A stretch of 64,000 nt of DNA from Eubacterium sp. (GCA_017406925.1 JAFQXO010000011.1:62001-126000); one strand, 5' to 3'; shown: positions 9,074-17,034, numbered from the stretch's first letter. Program-made: numbers and translations. Notes: generated by a model from the letters alone, not told the origin.

Positions 9074-9397
9074 CTAAATGATCTTATTTCTGTTTTGTTT
9101 ATTGTATAAAAATCGTCTAACTTCCATTATCTTATTATTACCTTCATCGATCACAACGTAATATATAGTAAAGTTTCTTACATAAATTCTGTAATATGGA
9201 TACTTACGTTTTTTAGATGAACGATAAGGTTCAAAACTTTCACATACTGGCAACCTTTTTAGTATCGCCTCTTCCACTGCATCTATTAAATCATTGGCAG
9301 CTTTAGGATTTTTAAGTTCATCTCTGATGTAAGATACTTTTTCATCTACATCTTCATAAAATAATGGCAAATATCTAAGTTTATATTTTGTATTCAT
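9074..9397 (-). CDS. RelE/ParE-family toxin
   Basis: 107 residues, basic. The order LRYLPLFYEDVDEKVSYI, then NPKAANDLIDAVEEAI, then YRIYVRNFTIYYVVIDEGNNKIMEVRRFLYNKQN matches the ParE/RelE fold (a helical hairpin, then strands ending in a conserved Arg-rich strand). The start ATG follows the antitoxin stop with no spacing (TAGATG), so translation is coupled. Whether it cuts mRNA on ribosomes (RelE-like) or poisons gyrase (ParE-like) cannot be told from sequence alone. Confidence 0.88.
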   Translation of the reverse strand: MNTKYKLRYLPLFYEDVDEKVSYIRDELKNPKAANDLIDAVEEAILKRLPVCESFEPYRSSKKRKYPYYRIYVRNFTIYYVVIDEGNNKIMEVRRFLYNKQNRNKII

Positions 9398-9646
9398 CTA
9401 CTGCTTTTTTAATTTGGAAAAAACTTCCTCATGAGTTAACCTTTCATTTGTTTCGTTAGCTACTTTATCTGCAGCATCCAACGCATACTCTACATTTTCT
9501 GTAAGTTTAGAATATTCCTCAATACTTAAAACAACCATTGAACCATAACCATTCTTTGTTAAATATACTGGAAAACCTTTTTTTACTGTTTTCTCAATAT
9601 CTGTAAACTTGTTTCTTAAATCCGAAATTGGTCTTATCTGTAACAT
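9398..9646 (-). CDS. Phd/YefM-family antitoxin
   Basis: 82 residues. The N-terminus MLQIRPISDLRNKFTDIEKTVKKGFPVYLTKNGYGSMVVLSIEEYSKL is the Phd/YefM DNA-binding fold; the C-terminal helix would wrap the toxin. It is the first gene of the pair and directly abuts the toxin. SD AAGGAGTGATAAC precedes the ATG. It should neutralise the toxin and repress its own promoter through a site such as the palindrome at 9658-9677. Confidence 0.88.
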   Translation of the reverse strand: MLQIRPISDLRNKFTDIEKTVKKGFPVYLTKNGYGSMVVLSIEEYSKLTENVEYALDAADKVANETNERLTHEEVFSKLKKQ

Positions 9647-9657
9647 GTTATCACTCC

Positions 9658-9677
9658 TTTATCATAATTTTGATAAA
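9658..9677. promoter_or_regulatory. Palindrome upstream of the antitoxin gene, likely operator
   Basis: TTTATCA (9658-9664) and TGATAAA (9671-9677) form a perfect 7-bp inverted repeat with a 6-base spacer, just 5' of the antitoxin SD. Phd/YefM antitoxins bind such palindromes to autoregulate; assignment is by position and symmetry. Confidence 0.45.
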
Positions 9678-9743
9678 ATAACGCCATATCTGATTTTATT
9701 ATATTACTTGAGTTAATAACATTCAACACTTTTGCCTATTTTG

Positions 9744-9752
9744 TGTTAATAT
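9744..9752 (+). promoter_or_regulatory. Extended -10 element for birA
   Basis: TG-T-TAATAT stands about 30 bases upstream of the birA ATG. No good -35 is found at normal distance (TTCAAC at 19 bases is the best), so this is a weak call resting on the extended -10. Confidence 0.35.
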
Positions 9753-9780
9753 ATTTAAGGTATTTTTGATAGGAGTTATT

Positions 9781-10539
9781 ATGCATTGGAATCCAAAGTA
9801 TTTTACAACTATAGATTCAACTAACAATCGCCTTCGCGAGTTAGCCGAAGATGGTGCTAGAGAAGGAACGATAGTTACAGCTGAATGTCAAACTTACGGA
9901 AAAGGTCGAATGGGAAGATCATTCCTTTCGCCTGAAAAGGTTGGTTTGTACATGAGCATTTTGGTGCGCCCAAATATGCCAGCGGAGGATGCGCTCTTTC
10001 TCACTACTCTTACTGCCGTGGCTTGCGCCAAGGCAATAGATGACATCTCAGATGTAAAATCTGGAATCAAATGGGTAAATGACATCTATGTCGACGGAAA
10101 GAAAGTCTGCGGAATACTAACAGAATCATCTGTTAATGACAAAAGTGGTCAGTTAGATTATGCAGTGGTTGGAATCGGCATTAATCTCTTCGAACCTGAA
10201 GGTGGATATCCAGACGATATAAAAACTGTAGCCGGAAGCATCTTTTCAAGAGAGGATTATGATGAAGCTACTTTCGCTCAGTTAAAAGATGAGTTGGCTG
10301 AAAAGATAATGGACTACTTCGAAAAATACTATGAAGCATATCCAGAATTATTATATGTGGATGAATATATAGACAGATCTATTTTGATTGACCACGAGGT
10401 CACCGTTGTAAGAGAAGGCAAACCAAAGCAATCAAAGGTTCTAGAAATCGACAAGGCCTGCCGCCTACATGTCCAATACGAAGACGGTATAGACGAATGG
10501 TTGCAAAGTGGAGAAGTAAGTTTAAAGATAAAAAAATAG
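9781..10539 (+). CDS. birA: Biotin--[biotin carboxyl carrier protein] ligase, no HTH domain
   Basis: 252 residues. Activates biotin with ATP and attaches it to the carrier lysine of biotin-dependent carboxylases. The ATP/biotinyl-AMP loop is seen as GKGRMGRSF (40-48), followed by KWVNDIYVDGKKVCGIL and a C-terminal SH3-like cap. The protein starts directly at the catalytic domain; the N-terminal winged helix of bifunctional BirA is absent, so it cannot be a biotin-operon repressor. ATG at 9781 is chosen over an in-frame TTG five codons earlier because AGGAG stands 5 bases before it. The BioY transporter gene lies 15 kb away and no biotin-synthesis gene is seen, in keeping with biotin uptake. 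Confidence 0.95.
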   Translation: MHWNPKYFTTIDSTNNRLRELAEDGAREGTIVTAECQTYGKGRMGRSFLSPEKVGLYMSILVRPNMPAEDALFLTTLTAVACAKAIDDISDVKSGIKWVNDIYVDGKKVCGILTESSVNDKSGQLDYAVVGIGINLFEPEGGYPDDIKTVAGSIFSREDYDEATFAQLKDELAEKIMDYFEKYYEAYPELLYVDEYIDRSILIDHEVTVVREGKPKQSKVLEIDKACRLHVQYEDGIDEWLQSGEVSLKIKK

Positions 10540-10570
10540 CGTAGCAGTCAAAACTGCTACGCTATTTTTT
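10531..10570. terminator. Bidirectional terminator between birA and the Tad-like locus
   Basis: An 18-bp perfect inverted repeat (10531-10548 with 10553-10570, loop CAAA) flanked by A and T runs within the stem. It overlaps the birA stop codon and serves convergent transcripts: birA (+) and the Tad-like operon (-). Confidence 0.9.
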
Positions 10571-10587
10571 TATGCTAGTAGCGGTTC

Positions 10588-10956
10588 TTACCCGTATATT
10601 GCGCACTTGCGGATTTTTATCGTAGCTTTCTTTCCAGTTAGATATGTGAATTCTTCAGTAACATTTACATCCAACATTCCTCTTCTATAATCTACACCAA
10701 TAACTTTTACTGAAAGGTTTCCGTCACTTTCAATTCCAGTTGTGAGCAGGTGAATAAAGTGTGCAACCATTTCTTTGTTAGATGTGATGTCTGTTTGGTT
10801 TTCAGCCTGACTCGACTTAACCGTCTGACGCACTGCTGCAGAGACTGCTCTGTCAAGTTCGTCCTGTCGGTCCATCTTGCTTTCAACCGAAAGCAATGTT
10901 AGAGCCACTATCAATATTATGACGGCTAAGCCTGATATGATGATAAACTGTTTCAT
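10588..10956 (-). CDS. Pseudopilin-like single-pass membrane protein of the Tad-like locus
   Basis: 122 residues. It begins MKQFIIISGLAVIILIVALTLLSVESKMDRQDELDRAVSAAV: one N-terminal membrane helix followed by an amphipathic region with Asp/Glu, as in TadE-like minor pilins, then a small beta-rich domain (NLSVKVIGVDYRRGMLDVNVTEEFTYLTGKKATIKIRKC). It is the last gene of the operon, starting 11 bases after the beta-helix gene stop with SD AAGGGG, and is followed by a strong terminator. Similar in plan to the 114-residue protein at 13213-13557. The pilin role is inferred from shape and context. Confidence 0.7.
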   Translation of the reverse strand: MKQFIIISGLAVIILIVALTLLSVESKMDRQDELDRAVSAAVRQTVKSSQAENQTDITSNKEMVAHFIHLLTTGIESDGNLSVKVIGVDYRRGMLDVNVTEEFTYLTGKKATIKIRKCAIYG

Positions 10957-10967
10957 TTATTATCCCC

Positions 10968-13223
10968 TTAGGCGCTTATAATCATTTTCGCCATTTCCTT
11001 ATTCAGATTGTTGTCGACTTTGTAATCATTGTCAGAGACATTCTTCTTGATAGACTTTATTTCTTCCAAGTCAAGATCAATGTAATACTCGCAAGCGTCT
11101 TCGTCTCGACTAACTACTTCCTGCAAATCATCGTAATACTTCCGCTTCCAAATAGAATGCTCACTCAAAGTGTAAAGATATTTTTCATTTATAAACCGAA
11201 TCTCGCATGTCTCTACTTTCACTTCTTCTCGAGGCTCCCATGCAGCATAAAGTGTAACGTCTTTTTGAAGTATAATCGGACGGCCCGGTATGTATCTATC
11301 TCCTGACAAATCAGCTTTCGAATTCCAATGCTTATCGCTCAATATCTTATACCCTTTCCTTTTTAAATCCGCACTGCTGACTGATGTCGTTTCTTTCCAA
11401 AAAGCATTTTTCGAATCAGGCATATTTTGAATATCTGCTTCCGTGTTTGGATCATACGTAATCTTATAAAGTTCGCTGATTATTATCCAATCTTCAGATT
11501 CCCCTTGCACATTTCTAGTCGTTCGAAGCAATTGTTTACTGCTAAGTCCATAGGCTTTATACTTCTTGCTCTCAATAACTCCTGCTGCCTCAGTATTACT
11601 GTCTCCTGTGTAATAAAGGTTCGCATCCAAGTCCGCTCCGTCATAATTTATGTAAACCAGTTTCGTTCCTGTAGTTTTCACTTCAGACTCTATATGAGCC
11701 ACCACTCCACTTGTGATATTTATCGCTCCTATGACTTCGATATATTTATCTTTGGGAAGATAAACCTTGTTATTTTGATTCGCCGCTATAGAATCTTTTA
11801 TTCTCAAATGACCTTTCACATATATAGCTTCACCTTTTTCATCTGCCATATTGCTCGTAAACTCTCCACGGCTCATCGTCACTGTTGTGTCTGCGACAAT
11901 AAATATGGCTCCTCCATAGTCGTATGCTCTGTTTTGTTCAAAGTAATTTCCAGTCATACTTGTATTGTCTTCAGCATAGACAGCTCCACCATTTAGTCTG
12001 CATGAGTTTCCGAAAAATCTACACGATTTAATAATCACTGCTCCATTACTACTGGAAGTTACACCATTAGCCAAAAATATGGCTCCACCATGATTTACCG
12101 AATAGTTTTCCTCGAACTTCATGCTATAGAATTCTATCGTAGATTTATAACTCGAGTTTGGAGGGCCACAAGCGACTGCTCCGCCAGACTTGGTGGCTGA
12201 ATTATCTTTCATAGTTCCACCTTTAAAAATAGTCTTGCCACCTTTATTAGTTTTAGTTCCACCATTCGTGCGAATTCCACCGCCACTGTTAACGGATGAA
12301 TTGCTACTTATAGTTGGGCCACTGTTTTCGCTAACTCCAACTATAAGTTCGTTCTGGTATCCTGAAAAGATTCCTCCACCTGAAGCACCAGCTTCGTTTC
12401 CGGAAATGGTTCCGCCCTTAATCTCAGTTTTTCCCGTCATTGCAAAAATACCACCGCCTTCTTCTCCACTAGTATTCGAGTAGATATTTCCTCCGTGCAT
12501 AGTAAATTGAGTCTTCTCACCGCAAAAGATGGCTCCACCTTCTGTCTCTGACGTGCATCCATGAATCTTGGATGATGCATAAACATTCAAGGTTCCACCA
12601 CTCATTCGAATAGCTCCACCATTGCTTCCGCAACATCCATATATCTCGCCTTTGAAATACATCAATCCTGCACATTTGATTGGCGATGCCTGCCACTCTT
12701 CACGCTTGGCCACAACATTTTTCATTATGCCTGCAGTTTCTATCGTCAACGTCGACTTGCTATCGACATCTATGAAAGCGTTCGCATATGTGTCGACTCC
12801 AATCGTTGATTTGACTCCATCTAATGTCAACTTATATGAATTTTTTTCAGCATATCCGAATACCACATAAGCACCGTTCTTCAAGGTGAATGCTTTCTTA
12901 CCGCCCTCGTTTATGCTATTGCTTACATCCGTCGACTTTCTCAATGTTTGATTGCCATTTTTGCAGTAAACTAGAAACTTTCCACCATCTACCGTTATGG
13001 GACTAGTCACTGTCACGCCACTAGCCAAAGCGACGTGCACCCACGATGATCCATTTGACTTCGTCAATGCTGTTTTCAAATCCGAACCAGTATCAACCAC
13101 ATAGGGGCTGGCCTTTGTCCCTTTTCCACTCAGAGCTTCTACTTTTCTCGCACTTCCAATAAAGAATAAAAAAGTAGCAACCAAAACCAACATCATACAT
13201 CCTATTATTTTTCTATCTCGCAT
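10968..13223 (-). CDS. Pmp-like beta-helix surface adhesin in the Tad-like locus
   Basis: 751 residues. N-terminal signal peptide (MRDRKIIGCMMLVLVATFLFFIGSARKVEA), then a right-handed beta-helix of about 450 residues made of G-G-G-I/G-G-A-I repeats. In the second half the repeats take the F-x-x-N plus GGAI form known from chlamydial polymorphic membrane proteins (FEEN..GGAI, FFGN..GGAV, FEQN..GGAI). An InlB B-repeat-like domain follows (KITYDPNT... to VTLYAAWE), and a charged C-terminal tail of about 80 residues. No LPXTG motif or C-terminal anchor is seen. The start overlaps the previous stop by 11 bases, so translation is coupled to the pilin genes; it is probably exported with, or displayed by, the pilus apparatus. 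That last point is inference. Confidence 0.8.
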   Translation of the reverse strand: MRDRKIIGCMMLVLVATFLFFIGSARKVEALSGKGTKASPYVVDTGSDLKTALTKSNGSSWVHVALASGVTVTSPITVDGGKFLVYCKNGNQTLRKSTDVSNSINEGGKKAFTLKNGAYVVFGYAEKNSYKLTLDGVKSTIGVDTYANAFIDVDSKSTLTIETAGIMKNVVAKREEWQASPIKCAGLMYFKGEIYGCCGSNGGAIRMSGGTLNVYASSKIHGCTSETEGGAIFCGEKTQFTMHGGNIYSNTSGEEGGGIFAMTGKTEIKGGTISGNEAGASGGGIFSGYQNELIVGVSENSGPTISSNSSVNSGGGIRTNGGTKTNKGGKTIFKGGTMKDNSATKSGGAVACGPPNSSYKSTIEFYSMKFEENYSVNHGGAIFLANGVTSSSNGAVIIKSCRFFGNSCRLNGGAVYAEDNTSMTGNYFEQNRAYDYGGAIFIVADTTVTMSRGEFTSNMADEKGEAIYVKGHLRIKDSIAANQNNKVYLPKDKYIEVIGAINITSGVVAHIESEVKTTGTKLVYINYDGADLDANLYYTGDSNTEAAGVIESKKYKAYGLSSKQLLRTTRNVQGESEDWIIISELYKITYDPNTEADIQNMPDSKNAFWKETTSVSSADLKRKGYKILSDKHWNSKADLSGDRYIPGRPIILQKDVTLYAAWEPREEVKVETCEIRFINEKYLYTLSEHSIWKRKYYDDLQEVVSRDEDACEYYIDLDLEEIKSIKKNVSDNDYKVDNNLNKEMAKMIISA

Positions 13224-13557
13224 ATCCTTCTATCACCGCTTGCTTTTCATAATCCTCTCCGAAAAGGCTAAACACTGGAAGTGTCACCGCGTAAGATAAA
13301 GTCACATGCTTACTCGGTTGATCTTCATATATCGTCACATCTTCCACTTCTAATGTGTATCCTTTCTCTGTCGCTTCACTCTTGCATGCATTTACAACAG
13401 CGCTATTGCAGTTGCTATCCTCTATTCGATTTACTACCACATTGTAAAAATCTCTAGCATCAGCTGTTTGATTATTGCTACTGATAATCGAGGAAAACAA
13501 AATGCATCCAAGCGTCAGCCCTATTACCAATGAAAACATTTCAATTGCTATTTTCAT
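13213..13557 (-). CDS. TadE-like minor pilin of the Tad-like locus
   Basis: 114 residues: MKIAIEMFSLVIGLTLGCILFSSIISSNNQTADARDFYNVVVNRIEDSNCNS... shows one N-terminal membrane helix followed by the amphipathic stretch ARDFYNVVVNRIED and a small domain with two cysteines (SNCNS, NACKS) that could form a disulfide. This is the architecture of TadE-type minor pilins. SD GTGGAG lies 5 bases before the ATG, inside the end of the upstream pilin gene. Family membership is inferred from layout and neighbours. Confidence 0.7.
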   Translation of the reverse strand: MKIAIEMFSLVIGLTLGCILFSSIISSNNQTADARDFYNVVVNRIEDSNCNSAVVNACKSEATEKGYTLEVEDVTIYEDQPSKHVTLSYAVTLPVFSLFGEDYEKQAVIEGYAR

Positions 13558-13559
13558 AC

Positions 13560-13961
13560 TTACTCCACTACTACATTTACATATCTGACTGCTGAAAGAT
13601 TATTGTCGGCGGTAGCCACACACTTCAATCTATATATGCCACTTTCTGACACATTGTACTTTCCATAAACCTTCAGTGAACTACTTATATCCTTTCCGTC
13701 ACAATCTTTAGCTTTAATGTAATCTCTATAATCAAAACTGTCGCCTTTATCTACATATAAGGCCTCGTCTGTTTCTATCACAGGATACTTCCCAACGGTC
13801 GCATCCATAAACTCTCTGTTCGTGTGACTTGCACTACTTCGATAACTTGGTGTCACACCTTTCCATTTGTCAGCACACACCACACATATCAAAGTCACAA
13901 CCATCGCACCAATTATTCCATAAATAATCGCTTCTCCATGTTCTCCTATAAACAGTTCCAT
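13560..13961 (-). CDS. Flp-like pilin with C-terminal DUF5011/Ig-like domain
   Basis: 133 residues. The N-terminus MELFIGEHGEAIIYGIIGAM lines up with Flp pilins (E-x-G, then A-I-E-Y-G-L-I-A): an E-H-G cleavage-like site followed by a hydrophobic helix. The C-terminal 75 residues (KYPVIETDEALYVDKG... to VRYVNVVVE) look like a DUF5011 bacterial Ig-like strand domain: D-x-V-D-K-G-D-S-F-D-Y then G-I-Y-R-L-K-C-V-A-T-A-D. A pilin carrying an Ig domain would display it along or at the tip of a fibre. SD GGAGG precedes the ATG, 12 bases after the previous stop. Confidence 0.75.
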   Translation of the reverse strand: MELFIGEHGEAIIYGIIGAMVVTLICVVCADKWKGVTPSYRSSASHTNREFMDATVGKYPVIETDEALYVDKGDSFDYRDYIKAKDCDGKDISSSLKVYGKYNVSESGIYRLKCVATADNNLSAVRYVNVVVE

Positions 13962-13973
13962 ATGTGCCTCCTC

Positions 13974-14111
13974 TCAGCCCATTATGGTGGCTAACGCCAA
14001 TAAATCCATTTGGCTCAAGGCCACGATGAGCGTAAATAAAATAATAATAGTTGCGAAAGCAACAATCGAACTTCCTATAACTCCTCCGTGTTCTGTGATA
14101 AATGTATCCAT
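13974..14111 (-). CDS. Flp-like micro-pilin, 45 residues
   Basis: Short gene translated from ATG at 14111: starts MDTFITEHGGVIGSSIV and continues through a single hydrophobic helix to a TGA at 13976-13974. SD ACAGGAGG lies 6 bases ahead, inside the end of the previous gene. The EHG motif followed by a membrane helix is shared with the 57- and 133-residue proteins of the same operon. Probably the major or a structural pilin subunit; no further domain. Confidence 0.78.
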   Translation of the reverse strand: MDTFITEHGGVIGSSIVAFATIIILFTLIVALSQMDLLALATIMG

Positions 14112-14113
14112 AT

Positions 14114-14221
14114 CTAACCTCCTGTCACTGCCGTCAATACTCCAAAGAATGCTGTGACTAAGCTAACCATTATGATTCCAAATACGAAACACATACCAGC
14201 CTCACTCATTAAATATTTCAT
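14114..14221 (-). CDS. Micro-pilin-like membrane peptide, 35 residues
   Basis: ATG at 14221 with GGAGG 4 bases before; translation MKYLMSEAGMCFVFGIIMV... ending TGG then TAG. It is one hydrophobic helix behind an E-A-G in the position where its neighbours have E-H-G. It starts 10 bases after the platform-protein stop and is followed after 2 bases by the 45-residue gene, so it is part of the coupled operon. Its small size makes function uncertain. Confidence 0.68.
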   Translation of the reverse strand: MKYLMSEAGMCFVFGIIMVSLVTAFFGVLTAVTGG

Positions 14222-14231
14222 AGTTCCTCCT

Positions 14232-15551
14232 CTACTTCAGAACGTTTCCGATGGACTGTGTAAAAACCAGAATCATCAAAACCATATCAACCATAATTTT
14301 CACCACGCCTATAACCATCGGAATGGTTGAGAACATATTGGCGGCGCCAACCCTGTCTGAATTTTTCATTTCCTCTGCGAGCCCCGCCAACTTATTATTC
14401 CTATCTATGATGGAATTAATCTGTTGATCCGACTCCTCTTTACCCAATTCATTGATTGAGTAAAACATTTTCATTGATGACTTCACATCATCTAAATCAA
14501 ACTCCTCCAAAAGGCGATTGTATGGTTCTATACCGACTGGGAACTTTTCGAAATCCAAAAGTAATTTTCTTATGGGACGTTTTAATATAAAAGGAGCTGT
14601 CTCATAAGAATTCTCAATCGATGACTGAACTGTATCGTTTTGTAAATTAATGGCAACATCTCTTATCCAATCTGGAAATACTTTTGACAGTTCATTTTCT
14701 AATCTCTTCTTCGCCTTTTTGTACGCCATCCGCTCTGTCCATTTAAGACTTTTCATATCGCGGTAGCCCCGCTCCACTAATGTGTAATAACGCATCACCT
14801 GATTGTCGTTTAGTGTCGGTGCCTCTTTTAACCAATCGTAGTTGAGCCTTCGCTCTACCAAATAGTGCACCGCCAACATCAGAAGAATCATAATTGTCGT
14901 ACAAATCTGATAGATTACATTTGACGTATAGCTATAATCCTTTGGCACCAGGTATGCCATAAAACCACATGTAACAACTGTAGATACGATAGATATCAGA
15001 ACGTTTCTCTTAACACGATTTACATTGCTGATAAACATCCTCGTCCTATCATTCCAATCTTTCACATCCTGCAAAAGAATATCCACGTAGTTGTCATAGT
15101 CGCCGCCATGCAACTCAATCTTCACAAGAAATTCGTGAAGTGAATTGAGTCTCTTACATCCATATTCCTCATTCATCAAATTCAAGGATTCCATATAGAT
15201 GTCTTCCGACTCCTTCGTGTCGATGCTCAAAACAACTTCTTCCAAGACCTCTTGTATCTTCTTGGACCCCACCTTCTGTGCGTCCCGCAATGCTGGTCTT
15301 ATCTTGGGCTGTTTCTTAAATGAATAAATCATCTGCTCCATATAGAGCACCACATCTTTGAATTTATCTAGGAGTCTTAATCTCTTCTCCTCTTCTTTTT
15401 CATAAAAGTATCCGAATACTGCTGCCGCAATGACACACAGTATCACAGAAAATATATTTAACTTGTAGGCCATACATACGACCAAAACAATAACTATTAG
15501 CTTAATTGATTTTTTAAATATCTCTATTATCTTTTGTTTCAATACTCTCAT
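14232..15551 (-). CDS. TadB/TadC-like (T2SSF) inner-membrane platform protein
   Basis: 439 residues from ATG 15551. Two hydrophobic helices near residues 15-45, a cytoplasmic domain, two helices around 190-240 (VLISIVSTVVTCGFMAYLV, VIYQICTTIMILLMLAVHYLV), a second cytoplasmic domain and a final hydrophobic pair at the C-terminus (STIPMVIGVVKIMVDMVLMILVF). This is the T2SSF plan of the membrane anchor that works with a secretion ATPase. Tad systems normally have two such genes (tadB, tadC); only one is here. The gene overlaps the ATPase gene end by 38 bases. Starts at TTG 15572 or TTG 15542 are also possible; GAGGA sits best for 15542. Confidence 0.78.
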   Translation of the reverse strand: MRVLKQKIIEIFKKSIKLIVIVLVVCMAYKLNIFSVILCVIAAAVFGYFYEKEEEKRLRLLDKFKDVVLYMEQMIYSFKKQPKIRPALRDAQKVGSKKIQEVLEEVVLSIDTKESEDIYMESLNLMNEEYGCKRLNSLHEFLVKIELHGGDYDNYVDILLQDVKDWNDRTRMFISNVNRVKRNVLISIVSTVVTCGFMAYLVPKDYSYTSNVIYQICTTIMILLMLAVHYLVERRLNYDWLKEAPTLNDNQVMRYYTLVERGYRDMKSLKWTERMAYKKAKKRLENELSKVFPDWIRDVAINLQNDTVQSSIENSYETAPFILKRPIRKLLLDFEKFPVGIEPYNRLLEEFDLDDVKSSMKMFYSINELGKEESDQQINSIIDRNNKLAGLAEEMKNSDRVGAANMFSTIPMVIGVVKIMVDMVLMILVFTQSIGNVLK

Positions 15552-16557
15552 TCCTCGCAAATGGATCCTCAATACCAGCCAGTCTGAATTTCCTTAAAAT
15601 ATCTTCTGGCAACTCTTTAGTCAAAATTTTTCCATCCTCGTAAATCATAATCTTTTCATTTTTCTCGTTTGTTCTGGACAGACACATAACCTGTGAAATC
15701 TGCCTTTTAATCTTCTCACCTTCTTTTACTACCGACTGGATTTGTACTCCCAAGTCGATAAATGAGTAGACGTCATTCTCATTTATCACCTGTCCCATAT
15801 TTCGCAGTCGATCAGGGATTTTGGTGGCATCGTCTAGATGAATTGTCGTAAGACAGTGAACTCCAGCTGAAATATTCTCCAAGAGATATTTCACTTCTTC
15901 TCCCCTAGCCTCCGCCAGCAATACCCACGTTGGTAATTGCCTCTTACTTGCCTTTAAGGCTTCAGCATAACCAAAAGAATCATTAATTTTTATTTCTACA
16001 CAATCCTTGCCAGGATTGATTGCCGCGTATCTCAATTCAAGATTGTCCTCAATCGTATAAACTCTCTCATACGCCGGAATATAATTAGTGAGATATTTCA
16101 CGTACTCTGTCTTCCCAACTCCTGGTAATCCTCCGACTACTACGGTACAGTGTGCGCGAATAGCGTTTTCGAGAAATATATCTATGGATTCTGAGCAGTA
16201 GTTCGAGGAAAAAATGCTGTCCCTATTGATTCTCCGAACCGCAGGTGTCTTTCTAATACTGATACTAATACCAGTGTTAGTTACAGATTCATGAAGAATA
16301 GAAATTCTTAAGGTATCTGTCTCCGCCTCCAAGAGGGGATGATTGATATTAAATTGTTCATTCATGAGATTACTGATACGTGTGTAGAACTGTTGAATGA
16401 AACTCTCTTCTAATTGAAAGCCCTCTACTTTGTATCGGCCCTTCTCAAGATGGTTGACCCAGAGCCCCTGGCTCCAGTTAATATCCGTAATATCATCGTC
16501 TAATATTAAAGTGAGTAATTCTCCATATGCCCTATCGGGCAATGTTAGTTTTCGCAT
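15514..16557 (-). CDS. TadA/CpaF-type secretion ATPase
   Basis: 347 residues; hexameric ATPase that powers pilin assembly from the cytoplasmic face. Walker A GLPGVGKTE (about 143-151), Asp box VYTIEDNLELR, Walker B region WVLLAEARGEE and the His box GVHCLTTIH are all present. The N-terminal part is short for CpaF. ATG 16557 is preferred over an in-frame TTG two codons earlier: GGGAG lies 7 bases before it. It follows a 57-residue pilin-like gene and overlaps the platform gene, so the operon is tightly packed. Confidence 0.92.
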   Translation of the reverse strand: MRKLTLPDRAYGELLTLILDDDITDINWSQGLWVNHLEKGRYKVEGFQLEESFIQQFYTRISNLMNEQFNINHPLLEAETDTLRISILHESVTNTGISISIRKTPAVRRINRDSIFSSNYCSESIDIFLENAIRAHCTVVVGGLPGVGKTEYVKYLTNYIPAYERVYTIEDNLELRYAAINPGKDCVEIKINDSFGYAEALKASKRQLPTWVLLAEARGEEVKYLLENISAGVHCLTTIHLDDATKIPDRLRNMGQVINENDVYSFIDLGVQIQSVVKEGEKIKRQISQVMCLSRTNEKNEKIMIYEDGKILTKELPEDILRKFRLAGIEDPFARNESIETKDNRDI

Positions 16558-16587
16558 ACCCAATCTCCCTGTCGTTGCTTTTCCCTA

Positions 16588-16761
16588 TTAGTGAATTTTT
16601 CCAGCTACGGAATCGTAATCAACTGTATCTGTGTAGCCTGATACTACTCCCTGCACAGCTGTCGAAATCGCTGGTCCAACCACGTAAGCCACGCCAACTA
16701 GTAATAGGATGCATACTGCAATGAAGATTGTTTTACCATGTTCTTGCAAAAAGACTTCCAT
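16588..16761 (-). CDS. Flp-like pilin, 57 residues, first gene of the Tad-like operon
   Basis: ATG at 16761, SD AAAGGAGG 10 bases ahead. It starts MEVFLQEHGKTIFIAVC, continues as one membrane helix (ILLLVGVAYVVGPAI) and ends in a short polar tail (TAVQGVVSGYTDTVDYDSVAGKIH). The E-H-G followed by a hydrophobic run repeats the signature of the 45- and 133-residue proteins. An Flp pilin is the usual first gene of a tad operon. It lies 30 bases upstream of the ATPase gene. Confidence 0.78.
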   Translation of the reverse strand: MEVFLQEHGKTIFIAVCILLLVGVAYVVGPAISTAVQGVVSGYTDTVDYDSVAGKIH

Positions 16762-16914
16762 CTATCATTTCCTCCTTTCATAGTTATTCCAGAAGCAACA
16801 ATACTGGACAAAGAACAGATTGCATTTGAGATAAATTTGACTAATCACCACGAAAAATTCAAATATCTCTTATGCTATTTATTATTGTATTCATACATTT
16901 CGTTGCTTATGGTG
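16762..16914 (-). promoter_or_regulatory. Long 5' leader of the Tad-like operon
   Basis: About 150 bases separate the expected transcription start from the first ATG. On the minus strand, UCACC and ACGAAA pair with UUUCGU-GGUGA further on, giving an 11-bp stem with a bulge, and CCAG/CUGG can pair near the 3' end. I see no known riboswitch consensus. The rest of the gap to 17034 holds only the promoter and a palindrome at 17021-17033. Confidence 0.35.
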
Positions 16915-16920
16915 AACCAC

Positions 16921-16949
16921 AATATAACACTTCGGATTTCATGCGTCAA
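16921..16949 (-). promoter_or_regulatory. Promoter of the Tad-like operon
   Basis: Minus-strand TTGACG (16949-16944) and TATATT (16926-16921), spacer exactly 17 bases. Confidence 0.7.
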
Positions 16950-17034
16950 TACTTTTGCAAGAAGTTTTATAAGTTTATTATGTGACGTTCACATAGACTA
17001 AAAATTCTAGTTATTTTACGTTGCCTTCGGCAAT

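Noticed and set aside
11427..11996. Long plus-strand frame of 189 codons opposite the beta-helix gene
   Set aside because: Low-complexity Cys/Phe/Ile-rich product, no SD, fully antisense to a well-supported gene; a shadow.
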